Below, piece after piece: positions 33,854-45,455 of a stretch of 64,000 nucleotides of DNA (position 1 is its first letter; every line of letters starts with the position of its first letter). The notes below the pieces were generated by a model. That model saw only the letters and a list, made by a program, of their open reading frames with translations, was not told the origin of the DNA and did no database searches. Source of the DNA: Takakia lepidozioides. Lineage: Eukaryota; Streptophyta; Takakiopsida; Takakiales; Takakiaceae. Location of the stretch: contig CM060731.1 of assembly GCA_030704615.1 (NCBI GenBank), positions 90,316,756 to 90,380,755 of the forward strand, given 5' to 3'. The position numbers were made by a program, and so were the translations under genes.

Positions 33854-34421
33854 ACTGGGTCAAGAACAACCAGATGTGACATGCATCTGGTGGGATCATG
33901 GTGGTTGGAGAATTAAAGAATTTGATGTGAATCAAATTCCTTGTGGAACTGAGAAAGAAAGATTGTCCAAGCAATTCTTTCAGAGGTTCTTGGAATTGCC
34001 AGACGGTTGTAAAGAAAACATTCTTAAGAGAGTGCATGATGCTGATCTTGAGTGGGGTCTGGAGAAAGGAGTGATAAAAATTTATCAAGTGGCCTGTAGA
34101 GGGAGAGGAAGTTGGTTACCAACGCTGGTTTATGTGATAGCATTGCTATCCATCAAACGAGTGGAGTTTGAAGGCTGGGAGGAACCGAAAGTGAATGTTT
34201 ACACTCATATGCATGAAGAGTTGGTATTGGTAAAGAATTGGATTCCTAAGGATATCATGTGGATCAAATTGACACCAAGAACAGCTTTTCAGACGTACTT
34301 GCCATATGGTTATATGGTAACAGAGACTTCTAGTATAGCCAAGGGTGCATTGAAACTTGAAAGAAACCCAGGCATATACGAGAGATACTACAGAAGAGAG
34401 TTTTGGTTATTGCCTCATTGA
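33834..34421 (+). CDS. Gypsy-1 ORF1, unrecognised
   Basis: An open frame of 196 codons to the TGA at 34419, rich in Trp and charged residues (IWWDHGGWRIKEFDV, KNWIPKDIMWIKLTPRT). The frame is open back through the primer-binding site to an ATG at 33726 inside the LTR, giving 231 codons; that reading also begins the same way in the minus-strand LTR at 14850. I know no family with this sequence. It may be an N-terminal gag (matrix-like) region. Either the true start is cryptic or the LTR supplies the first 36 codons. Confidence 0.45.
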   Translation, partial: FGDHTGELGQEQPDVTCIWWDHGGWRIKEFDVNQIPCGTEKERLSKQFFQRFLELPDGCKENILKRVHDADLEWGLEKGVIKIYQVACRGRGSWLPTLVYVIALLSIKRVEFEGWEEPKVNVYTHMHEELVLVKNWIPKDIMWIKLTPRTAFQTYLPYGYMVTETSSIAKGALKLERNPGIYERYYRREFWLLPH

Positions 34422-34441
34422 AGATATGAAAGACATGGGAC

Positions 34442-35131
34442 ATGAGTGATGAAAGAGAAGCTAGACTTCACAAATATTCAGCAAAAAGAGAAAGTTATTT
34501 GAAAGATAATTATCCAAATCTTTGGGAGAGAGGAATAGACATAGGAGAATCATCTGGACCTCTCACACCATTAAGATCAAAGAGTACATCACCCATACCG
34601 GAGGAACCAGAGTTGGATGCCACTCCTTCTTATTCTTTACAAGAAAGATTAAGGGATTTGGTACAGGAAGAAGATCAGCCACGAGGAGAGAGATCTAAGG
34701 TATATCCCTGGATTAAAGATTTGACAGAAATCTTTGATCAGAGTTGGCATGGAACACCAAGAGCAGGAACTCCAGTTTCTGAAGCACAAGACAAAGAAAG
34801 AGAGGAGGATGTGGCAGAACCAACGGAGAGTTCAGACTCTCCCACACCACTCCAGTTGAGTTACATGAGTGAGGAAGAAGAAATCCAAGAAAAGAACTTG
34901 GAAGATGAAAACAGAGAGAAGAAATTGGAAGATGAAGAGTATGAAGAAGTAGACCCAACAATTGAGGTTGAGACTACAACCATGACATCCCAACCTAATG
35001 GACCTGGATCAAGTGGAGCACTTGAATCACAGGCCAATGAAGGTGTCGGCTCAGGGGGATCAGGCGAGAAGCTTGGATCTGGCTCTGGGGGGACAGGGAG
35101 TGTGGGAAGTAGTGCAACTAGAGGTGTGTGA
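34442..35131 (+). CDS. Gypsy-1 ORF2, low-complexity charged protein (N-terminal gag region)
   Basis: Starts MSDEREARLHKYSAKRESYL, 20 bp after ORF1 and in a different frame. It is acidic and Glu/Lys-rich with coiled-coil potential (EEEEIQEKNLEDENREKKLEDEEYEE) and ends in a Gly/Ser-rich tail. It overlaps the gag-core frame by four bases (ATGA-like junction at 35128), typical of a frameshift between parts of one gag. No catalytic function expected. Confidence 0.55.
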   Translation: MSDEREARLHKYSAKRESYLKDNYPNLWERGIDIGESSGPLTPLRSKSTSPIPEEPELDATPSYSLQERLRDLVQEEDQPRGERSKVYPWIKDLTEIFDQSWHGTPRAGTPVSEAQDKEREEDVAEPTESSDSPTPLQLSYMSEEEEIQEKNLEDENREKKLEDEEYEEVDPTIEVETTTMTSQPNGPGSSGALESQANEGVGSGGSGEKLGSGSGGTGSVGSSATRGV

Positions 35132-36630
35132 GTATAGAAGGGCCAGTAGTAGGGAGTGCTCAGGGGCCAGCACCTGGTGGAAGATCCACCACTACAACAA
35201 CAGGTCCTCAAGGACCAACACCAACAGGAGGACCAGCACCTGTCAGTGGGCAGGATGTAGGGCCAGAGATGGCGGTACCTTCAACACGGGCAAAACCACC
35301 TTTTCCAATATATGCAGGGAAAGGGGATCCTGATGTACACATTAGTCAATTTGAGCACATGTGTATTGTGAACAATGAGAATGGCGATGATGCCAAGATG
35401 AGACTGTTTCCTTGTTCACTCATCAAGAAAGCAAGTGAATGGTATGCAAGATTCCCTGACAATCATTTCCTAACCTGGAATGGCCTTAGTACAGCATTCC
35501 GGAACAGGTTCAGGACAAGCAAAACTGAGGATGAAGTGTATGGAAGTTTACAACAGTTAAAGCAAAAGAAACATGAAACTGTTGAGGAGTACATGGAAAA
35601 TATGGAGTTGATGATGAAAAAGTTGGCTGCTGTACCAACACCAGGGTTGCAGAAGACCTGGTTTGTGAGTGGACTAAGACCAGAATTGCAAAAGAAAGTG
35701 GATATGCTACCCCATAATACAGTGGAGGAGGCATTTGAAACAGCCAACAAGATTGAGCAATTGGGAATGCTCAGAAGAGATAAAAGGGATGATGAGGACT
35801 CTGAGGATGAGTCAGATGAGGAGGAAGAGCAAGAGCTCAAGAGGAAGAGTGAGAAGAAGGAAAAGATGAAGAGAGATATCTACGAGAAAAGACTGGAAGA
35901 AATCTTGAAGAAGTATGCCACAGAGGCTGCAACACATTGGAGGAAGGGTGTTTGGTGTGCAAAATGCCAAAATGAAGGCCATACCATGGCTGAATGCCAC
36001 ATGAAGGAGAAACACTGTACTATCTGTAAAATGGATAACCATTCTACTGAGAATTGTTATTATAACAGAAGAACAGCTGCAAGAGAACCTAGGCAAGTAA
36101 GGGTGCATCAAGTGTAGCCCCAGCCAAGAAGAAATAATGATCAGGACCATTATGGAAGGCCTGGTGGTTATAACAATGGTATGGCAGGGAGGGGTAATCC
36201 AAGAGGGAATTACCAAGGCAATCCCAGAGGCAACTACCAAGGTAATCCAAGGGGGAATTACTAGCCAAGGAATCAGGATTATATAAATAATCTCAGAGCA
36301 AACCAAGGGCGAGGACCTAATGGGGAAGAACTGTGTTACTATTGTAATCAGGCATGGCATCGCAAGGCAGCTTGTCCATTCTGGATCAGACACCAGAATG
36401 AGATGAGAGCTCTTGTGAATGAGGGCCCGGTGGTGGCAGCTCACATGGTTAGGCCATATTTTGTACCAGAAGTGAGTACAATGATAGTAACCAGAAGCAA
36501 AGCTAAACTAGTACCTCAAGTGGATGAGGGAGAAGATGGTAATGAGCATGGCAGTGATGTGCCTGAAGATGATGAGGCTTGGAGAGATGAGAAGGAACTA
36601 CACAGGGAAGTGGCTGCAGAAGAATACTGA
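35128..36630 (+). pseudogene. Gypsy-1 gag core with zinc knuckles
   Basis: Retrotransposon gag domain: KPPFPIYAGKGDPDVHISQFE, FPCSLIKKASEWYARFPD, WNGLSTAFRNRF, QLKQKKHETVEEYMENMELM. It forms the capsid of the virus-like particle. Then a highly charged segment and CxxC-type knuckles: CAKCQNEGHTMAEC, CTICKMDNHSTENC and CYYCNQAWHRKAAC. TAG stops at 36115-36117 and 36262-36264 break the frame; the second falls in a GNYQGNPRGNYQ repeat where Gln is expected. ATG not certain, since the start overlaps ORF2. Confidence 0.85.
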
Positions 36631-37433
36631 TATCCCTATGGCAGATACTTCTGAATCTGATAGAGAAGATGGAGAGGGTGAAGATGAAGTGAAGAAAGAA
36701 GCTGCACAAGTGCAGAGTAATGAAGGGACTTTGGCTGAAGTAATATGCCAGACCAAAGCTGAGATTACCATTGGACAGCTATTGGTTGTGGCACCTCATA
36801 GTAGGCACAGGCTGTATCAAGCAATTAATCAGATTGCTCATGTGACAGAGAACACAGACCTGAACAGCAAGGTGACAAGTTATAATGTGAGGCCTGAAGG
36901 GCGAGAAACAGTCATGGACTTTGATGATTCTATGCCAGTAATCCAATTGAGAATTGGAAGCACAGACTTAACTGATGTACTGATAGATGGAGGTTTGGGA
37001 GTGAATATTATGACAGACCAATTAAGGCAGAAGCTTGGTCTGAGTAACATGAAACCAGCCCCATTTATAGTAACAATGGCAGATCAAAGGAGTGTACAGC
37101 CTTTAGGCTTGATAAGAGGAGTAAAGATACAGATCCAAGAGATGATTTTTAAGATCACAGTGACTGTGTTGAAAATGGATGATGTCATGGAAGCTTACTC
37201 CTTATTGCTAGGTCGACCATGGCTGAAACAAGCCAGGATATTCCATGACTGGAATTCCCAGTTACTGACTGTACATGATGGGAAGCACAAGATACATGTC
37301 ACCACTAAGAAATCTAGTAGGCTACCTGCTACCAGAGAGTATGACTGGAGGGAAGGACTCGATGAGGAACAGGAAGCTACCCTGTTTGCTGCGCACCCAG
37401 AGTGGGAGCAGGTTGCAGAAATGCAACTCAATG
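36631..37433 (+). pseudogene. Gypsy-1 aspartic protease, truncated pol
   Basis: Frame entered at about 36524 in an overlapping phase. Acidic linker, then the retropepsin core: LRIGSTDLTDVLIDGGLGVNIM (flap Asp-Gly-Gly, as in many plant Gypsy proteases), YSLLLGRPWLKQARIFHDW, the conserved end of the domain. It cleaves the polyprotein. The reading continues past 37433 only because the adjoining composite element happens to be open; no reverse transcriptase follows. Confidence 0.8.
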
Positions 37434-39273
37434 AAATAAGAGAGCAAAGGGAGGTGCCTAACAAAATCTGGAGGCAACTTATAATGCGACCACTCACTCG
37501 TAAACCGGCGGCTCCTCGACCTCGATCCCAACTTGTTCCTCCCCCTGCTCCTTCTCGGATTTTTCCTCATCCTCCGAGGATGCCTCTTCCTCTTTGGGCA
37601 GACATTCAGCCGCTGCAAGTTCCGAGTTGTGGAGGGCAGTATCTGGCTCGAAGGCGAACACATGCCTGTCGGACAACGTCCCTGCCCACATTGAAGCACC
37701 TGAGGAACAAAGCGGGCGGTTAATAGCTTGCAGCATGCAATTGCAATCGGGCCAGGGGACAAACTGAGCACGTGAAGGGTTATCCGTGCCACATGTGAGG
37801 TCAAGAATCCGCCCTTGGACATCCGAGCACGTCTCCATGAGGGTTTGGATGAAAGCAGGGCTCCGGGTCCGGCTATACCGCCACGGTTTGCCTGTCTTTG
37901 TGTCCTTCGGCATACTGGAGTGGGGCACATAGTTGTAGAGGACATCGTAGGTAACAGGGTCCACAGCGGCATCAACAAGACGACCGTCGTTGCGGAATTT
38001 GAATGTAGACCCTCTCTTCACAAAGCAATATGCCTCAAACACCAATGTCTGCACATCCAACAAAAGAGGGATCAACTCCGGGATCTAGTTTAGATACACC
38101 ACAATATGAGGTGAATGCAAGAGATTGATAACTTACACTTTGGCCCTCTGTTCGCAACCCCTGTGTATTGATGCATAACCATTTTTTGAGGAGGACCGGG
38201 GTGACACTTTTCGGTGTCCATCTTGCCACCGCATTCTCTGTGGTCTTCCCTCTTGTGGCAAGGACAACCACACATCCACCGTCATCCAAGAGCATCCCCG
38301 CCAGCCCAAACCTGGCTTTCCAGTAGTCCTCAGTAAACCTGTTCCAGGTGGGCACCATCCAGGCCCTCCAGCAGCTCCCCATCAAGAATGTCAAGGAGAA
38401 TCATATCGCAAGCTCTCTCCACCTCAACCCCCCCCCGAGTGCTCTTGCAATCCGTGCTCACAGCCGTGAAGAATTCCATCATGGCTTCAAAACCAGGGGT
38501 GTCTTTAGGCTCTGTACCGGCAGCCCTCTTCTTGGCTTTCCCCTTCTGCTCCGCCGGAGACTTGCTGTGTGCCACCTTCTTTGCCCTGGCAGCGAGAGCG
38601 TCAAGGAAGCTCTCATTGACGCATTGGATGATGGTTGGAGGTTCTAGCTTTGGCCTGTGCGTAAACGTCACTGCCGAATACCGCCGTGTAGGCTCGCCCT
38701 CAAATGCCAACTTCTTGGCAGAGCCAGTCCAACTCCGAACTGACTTGGGAACCCAGACGACCGGTGACTGGGTAGCAGCAGCAGCTTGAAAAAAGTCGTC
38801 GTCCGAGTCACTCCCTTGGGTCCCCTCCTGCGCCTCCTCCGATGCCCCGATGGTTTTTTGTTTTTTGGGTGTTACTGTACTCACCTGTTTCCTTGTCCTT
38901 TTCCTTTGGCCTTTATTCTTCTCATTCAATTTCTCCTGAATTCCTGCCTGAGCAAGCTCTGCCGCTTTCCTGGAGTTCGCAAGCGCTTTTGCCTCTTTTG
39001 GACCAGCGGAGGCAGCGGAGCCCGTTTTCGTCGGGCCTCAGCATCCAGCTTCAATTGAAACTCGGATGGGTCAAGCGAGCCGGGCGGAAGGTCCACATAC
39101 CAAGGGCAATCACGCAAATGTTCCAGATGCCACTCCTTCACAATAACGTCAGTGTACATGGAGTCAGCCCCAGGGTTCCTCCATGCCAGGAAGAATGGTG
39201 GCTCGAAAGACAGATGACCTTTCTCCAAAAGGGAGAACTTGCAGTACCTTCATTCATAAAAAACACAGAATGA

Positions 39274-40170
39274 GGTCCTTGAACTGGAAATTCGGCACCA
39301 TTTTCCAAGGTTGGGGCGGAATTGACTGGGCCTAGAACTGGAAAAATGGCGCCGAATTTCGGTTTTTGGTGCTAGCCACGCTAGGGACAGCCATTTTGGA
39401 AGCCCTGAACTGGAAATTCGGCGCCATTTTCCCAGGTCCGGCCCGAAAATGGCTAAGTCCCAGAACTGATTGGGCCTAGAATTGGAAAAATGGCGCCGAA
39501 TTTCGGTTTTCGGTGCCAGCCACCCTAGGGACTTAGCCATTTTGGGAGCCCTGAACTGGAAATTCGGCGCCATTTTTCCAGGTCCGGCCCGAAAATGGCT
39601 AAGTCCCTGAACTGACTGGCCCTGGAATTGGAAAAATGGCGCCAAATTTCGGTTTTCGGTGCCAGCCACCCTAGGGACTTAGCCATTTTGGGAGCCCTAA
39701 ACTGGAAATTCGGCGCCATTTTCCCAGGTCCGGCCCGAAAATGGCTAAGTCCCTGAATTGACTGGCCCTGGAATTGGAAAAATAGCGCCGAATTTCGGTT
39801 TCGGTGCCAGCCACCCTAGGAACTTAGCCATTTTGGGAGCCCTGAACTGGAAATTCGGCGCCATTTTCCCAGGTCCGGCCCGAAAATGGCTAAGTCCCTG
39901 AACTAACTGGCCCTGGAATTGGAAAAATGGCGCCGAATTTTGGTTTTCAATGCCAGCCACCCTAGGGACTTCGCCATTTTGGGAGCCCTGAACTGGAAAT
40001 TCGACGCCATTTTCCCAGGTCCGGCCCAAAAATGGCTAAGTCCCAGAACTGACTGGGCCTTGAACTGGAAAAATGGCGCCGAATTTCGGTTTTCGGTGCC
40101 AGCCACTCTAGGGACTTAGCCATTTTGGGAGCCCTGGACTGGAAATTCGGTGCCATTTTTCCAAGGACCA
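39274..40170. repeat. 147-bp intronic minisatellite, about six units (copy 3)
   Basis: Unit starts 'ctgaactggaaattcgg' at about 39402, 39548, 39696, 39840, 39986, 40134 (spacing 144-148). Same position as in copy 2 but three times longer. Each unit carries the GGCGCC-centred inverted pair. Confidence 0.9.
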
Positions 40171-43069
40171 ATTTTTATGCGCCACATGAGGACTCTAACA
40201 TCCTGAAATGCAAGGACTTGAAAGGAAGGCATCGCGTATGTACCTGTACAGAAGGTGCATTGCTGCTTTGTCCGCGTTCGGCTGGTCGGTGAACTCGTGG
40301 CTCCGGCGGGCATGGGGTATCTCCCGAAAGAATAGGTCGGTTTTGTACAGCAGAAAGTACCTCGTCACATAGTCGCGTAGGCTCTCTGCTGCAGGAGAAA
40401 TCTCCATCTTGAACTGATGTGCTTGTGTGTCCAACTGCTCTTGCGTATTTGTCGTCACCTGTGGAGATTCTCCATCAGATCGCATTGCTGAAAAAATACA
40501 ATGAATCCACCCCCTACAAGAGTAGAAGCGCCAAACGAAGCGTGGGGAAGTACCTGAAACCACCATGTCATGCGGTTCATCCACATGTCGAATGTGGGGT
40601 CAGACAGTTTGTCCGGTTTGGGGAAGCTCCACATGTCCCTTGTACTTTGGGAACCATTCCAGATTTGGAGCCACCGGGTCTGTCCAACCACCCAGCATAT
40701 TCGTAAGCGCCAAACACCACAAAAACGAGTTGTTGCCACCACAATTTGGTTAAGAATGTATCACCTTTTCTATTGCATCCACATAGGATGTGGCTAGACG
40801 ATGGAGCTTCTCCAATGTCATCGTGGGCTTCAGAGCGCGGGAGTAGTGCTTCCCCACCTCCACCAAAAAGTCGGCACCAAGGGCGGGATCAGCTATGGCC
40901 ACGTACTTTACCATCCGCGACTTGTACTTTATGCGGGCCCTCGCCTACGCAGCTTTGAGATACGATTCGAGTGCCGGGAGGGTTAGATTCTTCTCCTCTG
41001 ACTCCATGTAGAACCTCCGCGCATGTGCCAAATCCTGCTGAATTTTTGTCTGTCAAGAATGCGCACATAAGATTAGAGATCCTGATCAACACTTTTTCTT
41101 CTATTGGGGGAGGAGAGACAGATTAGCTCAACAAAACAGTCAGGAGCTTTACTCGAAATATGTAGTCCACCATGGCGTCCATGTTCAGCCTATACCAGGT
41201 TCTGTTTGCCTTTGCCTCCAACTTGCGTAGGAGGTCGGCACTGAGCGAATTGGCAAACTCTTGCACCCCCTTCTTCCCGACATCCTTCACTCGGAAGAGC
41301 ATATGGGACAAGTTGGTGGCAATGAAGGCATTCTCAGTCACCCTGCAATGCCACATTTCCATCAAACAATACTAAAATGGGAATCTTCAACAAATATGAG
41401 GATTCGCAATGAAATGACTTACAAATTTTGGGTCCAAAAGCAAGAGGCGTTGTAACTTACGAGTTGATGTCCGCCATTGCAGCTTTGAGAAGACTGCGAT
41501 CTTTGGGCCCCACAACCTTCAGCACAACACACTCCACGGCGAAATGCCAATCGAGGTCGTTGAGGTGGGCTTCGGCTATGTGCTCCATCCATGCCAGGAG
41601 GCGATGATTGCCGTCCCACACGTAAAACATCTTTCCGAACAAGTGCTGGAAAAGAGGATCAGTAGCAATCGATCTCTCGAACTCCTCATTTTGCCTTTGC
41701 CAATGGGGACCCCATTTGTCCACCTCATCGGAAGTGTGGGCACGGGAAGCTCCGTGGTCGTTCTCAATGGAAACGTAAAACGCGGCAGACCCCATTCGAT
41801 ATCCATCCCGGAAAGAGAATTTTAGCTTGTCGATATCGCCTGGGAGGGCAGGTCTCACCACCTGCAATGACACCAAGCGGCATAGGGGAATTCAAAGCTT
41901 GGCCGGGTACACCATGCCCCCCAGCACCCTGCCAATGTTGCTGTGGGTTGCCTCCAACATCTTGGCAGCGGCCAACTTCATATCCACCTCCGACATGACG
42001 TCTGCTGCAAAGGGGTTCTCCGGCAGCCCACCAGGACCGCCAAATCCAGCCTGTATGCTGCGGGTTTGGGGCCTGGGGATGTCCGGGAGGATGTCATCTT
42101 GGTCAAAAAGCTCGGTGTCATCCTCCTCAACATGGTCAACCACCGGTGAAACCACCTCGAGCACTCTCCCCGTTTCCACTGCCCTCTCCCCGGCTTCACC
42201 TCGAACTTGCACAATCCGTGCTCTTTGTGGTGTTCTTTCCTCTCCTCCACTCTCCACCGTATGGGTAATTGTGGGGGCTGCTGTTGCCCGCGATGGTGTA
42301 ACCGGTGTGTTACTGCCTCTTTGTGGTGTCTTGGAGGGATCCACCATCTCTGTGCGTCCCTCGCTTACATGGGCATTTGTCATTTCGGCACCCCTGGCCT
42401 CTTTAGTGGCCTTTTCTCTTTCCTCCTGGCTAGCCTTCTGTCTCGCCTGTTCTTTTGCCCTTTCTTTTGCCCTCTCACGGGCTTTTTGTTTCTTACTAGG
42501 GCTAGCAGCAGGGGAGCCCTCCAGGACGACCACCTTTGATTGAGGAGAACTGACACCCTCGCACGCACTGCTCACTCCCCCCTCCGCAGCCCGTGACGGC
42601 TCTCTCGCCGGGGATTGCATGTGCTTGGCTTTCTTCTTTTTCTTTGCGTGGGCGGGCCCTACTGCATGTGCATCAACAACCTCCATTGCCGGATCTGCTG
42701 TCCTCACGTCCTCACGCCCTTCACCTGCCATGCCGCTTGCACCAACCTCCCCAATGTCTATTCTGTTGTACTCTCGCTGCAGGTCCTCCCGTCCACCAAC
42801 AAAATGTTTTAGTTTGCCCTCCCGTCCCAAGTTGGGCGATCCAAACATGCGATGAGTTGGAGCTGTCGATGATACCACCAGCGTGCCAGGCTCGTCGTCA
42901 CTCTGTCATTCCCAAAAATCGTGAGAACCAACATCGGAATGAAAACCACCATCACAACGAGCAGCGCAACCACCATCGCAACAATCGTGGAACAACAATG
43001 AAAACAAATCCAACCAATGCCTAAGAATGACATGCACAAGCAGCCTTCTCAAGAGCTGTCGGCTTTGCA

Positions 43070-43290
43070 CACGCATTGCAAACTATCTAAGGTTCACTCA
43101 ACCGGTAACATGAAACACGATAAACAAATGAACACGAATTCCATAAGACGGGAAAACAGGGTGAAATGTTTTGAAGGCACTTCATCTGCTCAGACAATCT
43201 TCTCAACTCAGCATGGATTTCCTTAATTTTTAACCACTCTAACCTTGACCATTCTTCTCAACAACTCCTGCTTTTGCGATGCAACCATAC
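43070..43290 (-). other. Captured PPR 3' fragment in intron 1 (copy 3)
   Basis: Same fragment and orientation as 22495-22720, with minor differences. Confidence 0.55.
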
Positions 43291-43794
43291 GCTTCCAGCG
43301 ATGCCAGGCTGAAGATGCGAAAACAAACCAAAAAACGAAGTAAACAACAAAGCGAAAGCGAAAGCGGCTTGTCTGGGAGTACTCGGCTTCAGTTGGCGCG
43401 GGTTGTGAGCAAGACACTGGAATCTGCTGCTGGAGCTTAAGTTTGGCCATGCGAGAGGTTGGTTGTCGCCCGTAGTACAAAGCCCTCAACTTCCGCCGCG
43501 GTCTGGATGTGGGGTCTTTCTTAGGAGAGCCACGCCCTTCACGCGGCATAAGTCCCAGCAAAAGAAAAAAGATCTCAGTATTTTTGCGTACATGCCTTGA
43601 ATAGAACTTCATCCAAGTTTAGCATCAGGTTTCCAAGACGTATCGAGGAAGCAAGCGCGGAATCCCTGTGTCACCAACCCGAATCAAAACCGACGGCGGA
43701 GGACATTTAATGCCCAACTACGCAATTAAATTTCGAATGAAGTATGACGCAACGAAGCCCTCCCTGTCGGATGAAATATGACGCAATGAGGCCC

Positions 43795-44290
43795 AGAATT
43801 TCCATCGTAGAGGTAATTCGGAGCGTGGCAGGATGGAAATCCGGCGCCGAATTTCCATCCGCCAGGTAATTCGGAGCGCGGCGGGGTGGAAATTCGGCTT
43901 CGAATTTCCATCCTGCAGGTAATTCGGAGCGCGGCAGGATGGAAATCCGGCGCCGAATTTCCATCCGCCAGGAAAGTCGGAGCGCCGAATTTCCGTCATG
44001 CAGGTAATTCGGAGAGTGGATGGATGGAAATCCGGCGCCGAATTTCCGTCCGCCAGGTAAGTCGAAGTGCTGAATTTCCATCCTGCAGGTAATTCGAAGC
44101 CCGGATGGATGGAATTCCGGCGCCGAATTTCTGTCATGCAGGTAATTCGGAGCGCGGCCGGATGGAAATCCGGCGCCGGATTTCCATCAAGCAGGTAACT
44201 CGGAGCGCGGCCGGATGGAAATTCGGCGCCGAATGTCCATCCGCCAGGTAAGTCGAAGCGCCGAATTACCATCCTGCAGGTAATTCTGAG
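43795..44290. repeat. Palindrome array, 30-bp cores (copy 3)
   Basis: Cores at 43831-43860, 43885-43912, 43937-43966, 44022-44051, 44105-44133, 44161-44188 (perfect) and 44213-44242, separated by 20-60 bp of 'gcaggtaattcggagc'-type spacer. Copy 2 has only one at the equivalent place (23250-23285). Confidence 0.85.
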
Positions 44291-44479
44291 CGTGGCCGCT
44301 CGGTTTTTTGGTCTAAAAAGACATTAAACCTTTAGTTTTGTGGCTGAAGTCCACTTTTAGACACGTTTTTCAGGGAATTCTCGACTGCTAGAGAGAAATT
44401 CCTTGCTTCTTTTCCATCCCGCTTAGTTTCTACATGGAAATTTGTTGCCGAAATTCCATCTGGCCGCGATTGCGATTAC

Positions 44480-45160
44480 ATGCCGAATGGAAATTCGGCG
44501 CCGGTTTTCCATCCCCTCCGCCCGAGTCAACTTTATCCCGGCGCCCCCTGTTGGTTATTCGGTGCCAAATTTCCGTCCAGGGGTTGTAATGTGACGGCCA
44601 GGTGCCGGCCTCTCCCCCCGAGCCGACTGCATCCGAACGGCCCCGGATGGAAATTCGGCGCCGTTTTTCCATCCGGGGAGGTTTTTATGTCGGCCATTTT
44701 TCGGCCTGACCCCCCGACACGACTTCCTTTGGGGGGGCCCGGATGGAAATTTGGCGCTGAATTTCCATCCGGGGGATGTTCTCTGTCAGACAGGTGCCGG
44801 CCTCTCCGCCCGAGGCGACTTCATCCGGGCGGCCCCTGTTGGATATTCGGTGCAGAATTCCCGTCCGGGGGTTGTAATGTGACGGCCAGGTGCCGACCTC
44901 TCCCCCCGAGCCGACTGCATCCGAACGGCCCCAGATGGAAATTCGGCGCCGTTTTTCCATCCGAGGAGGTTTTTATGTCGGCCAGTTTTCGGCCTGACCC
45001 CCGACACAACTTCCTTTGGGGGGGCCCGGATGGAAATTCGGCGCTGAATTTCCATCCGGGGGATGTTCTCTGTCGGACAGGTGCCGGCCTCTCCGCCCGA
45101 GTCGACTTCATCCGGGCAGCCCCTGTTGGATAATCGGTGCCGAATTTCCATCCGGGGGTT
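44480..45160 (+). repeat. ~96-bp tandem palindromic array (copy 3)
   Basis: Continues the pattern of 24135-24670 with about one extra unit at the left. Nearly identical to it from 44590 on. Confidence 0.85.
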
Positions 45161-45455
45161 GTAATGTGACGGCCCGGTGCCGGCTTCTCCCCTTCAGCCG
45201 ACATCATCCGGGCGGCCCCCCACTTTCTGACTGCATACCGTTGGCAGTTATTGCGCAAAGACCAGGGGCCGCATTCCGGAGACAAGGTTCATTAACACTC
45301 TGACTGTGGATTTTTGAGATAGTTGGCTCCCTGGATTTGGATCAGGCTTCGTCGCTCGGACAAATCGGCACCGCATGCCTTCCCATCGGTGCATCCCCCT
45401 TCTACCAGGGAGCTTGCCCGCACGCCATCCTGGCAGTCTTGTGTGCACATCTCCC

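Larger units (their letters stand above)
32914..37433 (+). mobile_element. Ty3/Gypsy-like retrotransposon (Gypsy-1), truncated after protease
   Basis: Layout: 5' LTR, primer-binding site, an ORF of unknown role, a charged ORF, gag core with CCHC knuckles, aspartic protease. Reverse transcriptase, RNase H, integrase and the 3' LTR are missing because the sequence switches at about 37434 into composite copy 3. AT-rich coding (AAA/GAA/AGA usage) differs from the GC-richer composite elements. Confidence 0.85.
37434..43612 (-). pseudogene. ParB-like/N6_N4 methyltransferase-like gene, copy 3
   Basis: Exon order as in copy 2: exon 1 in 43223-43612; ParB exon about 41461-42905 (DGNHRLLAW region about 41590-41625); helical exons 41153-41342, 40765-41049, 40554-40679, 40245-40487; methyltransferase exon 38135-39249; motif I exon 37770-38028; RHVFAFEPD exon 37498-37681. 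The donor after the methyltransferase exon (GTAAGT) is intact, unlike copy 2. Defects: TGA for Arg before IPLCRL (CGA to TGA), Pro to Leu in DIPDG (DILDG), LTCGTD at motif I and a missing C-terminal exon. After the TGA, ParB to 41461 reads open to the exon end. Confidence 0.6.
43613..45455. other. Divergent intergenic region of copy 3
   Basis: Two arrays: 43795-44290, six or more spaced palindromes GGATGGAAATYCGGCGCCGRATTTCC with 'gcaggtaattcggagcg' spacers; and 44480-45160, about seven ~96-bp units as in copy 2. No LTR insertion here. No gene seen; the promoters of both genes must lie in it. Confidence 0.7.

Noticed and set aside
37434-37723. C-terminal extension of the Gypsy-1 protease ORF
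   Set aside because: From 37434 the DNA is antisense methyltransferase-gene exon 9, also present at 17450-17720; the continued frame is accidental.
39250-40313. Overlapping minus-strand frames reading APNFQFRAPKMAKSL repeats
   Set aside because: Same intronic minisatellite; no independent coding evidence.
43795-44290. CRISPR-like array (regular palindromic repeats with spacers)
   Set aside because: Eukaryotic context, irregular spacing, spacers similar to each other and no cas genes.
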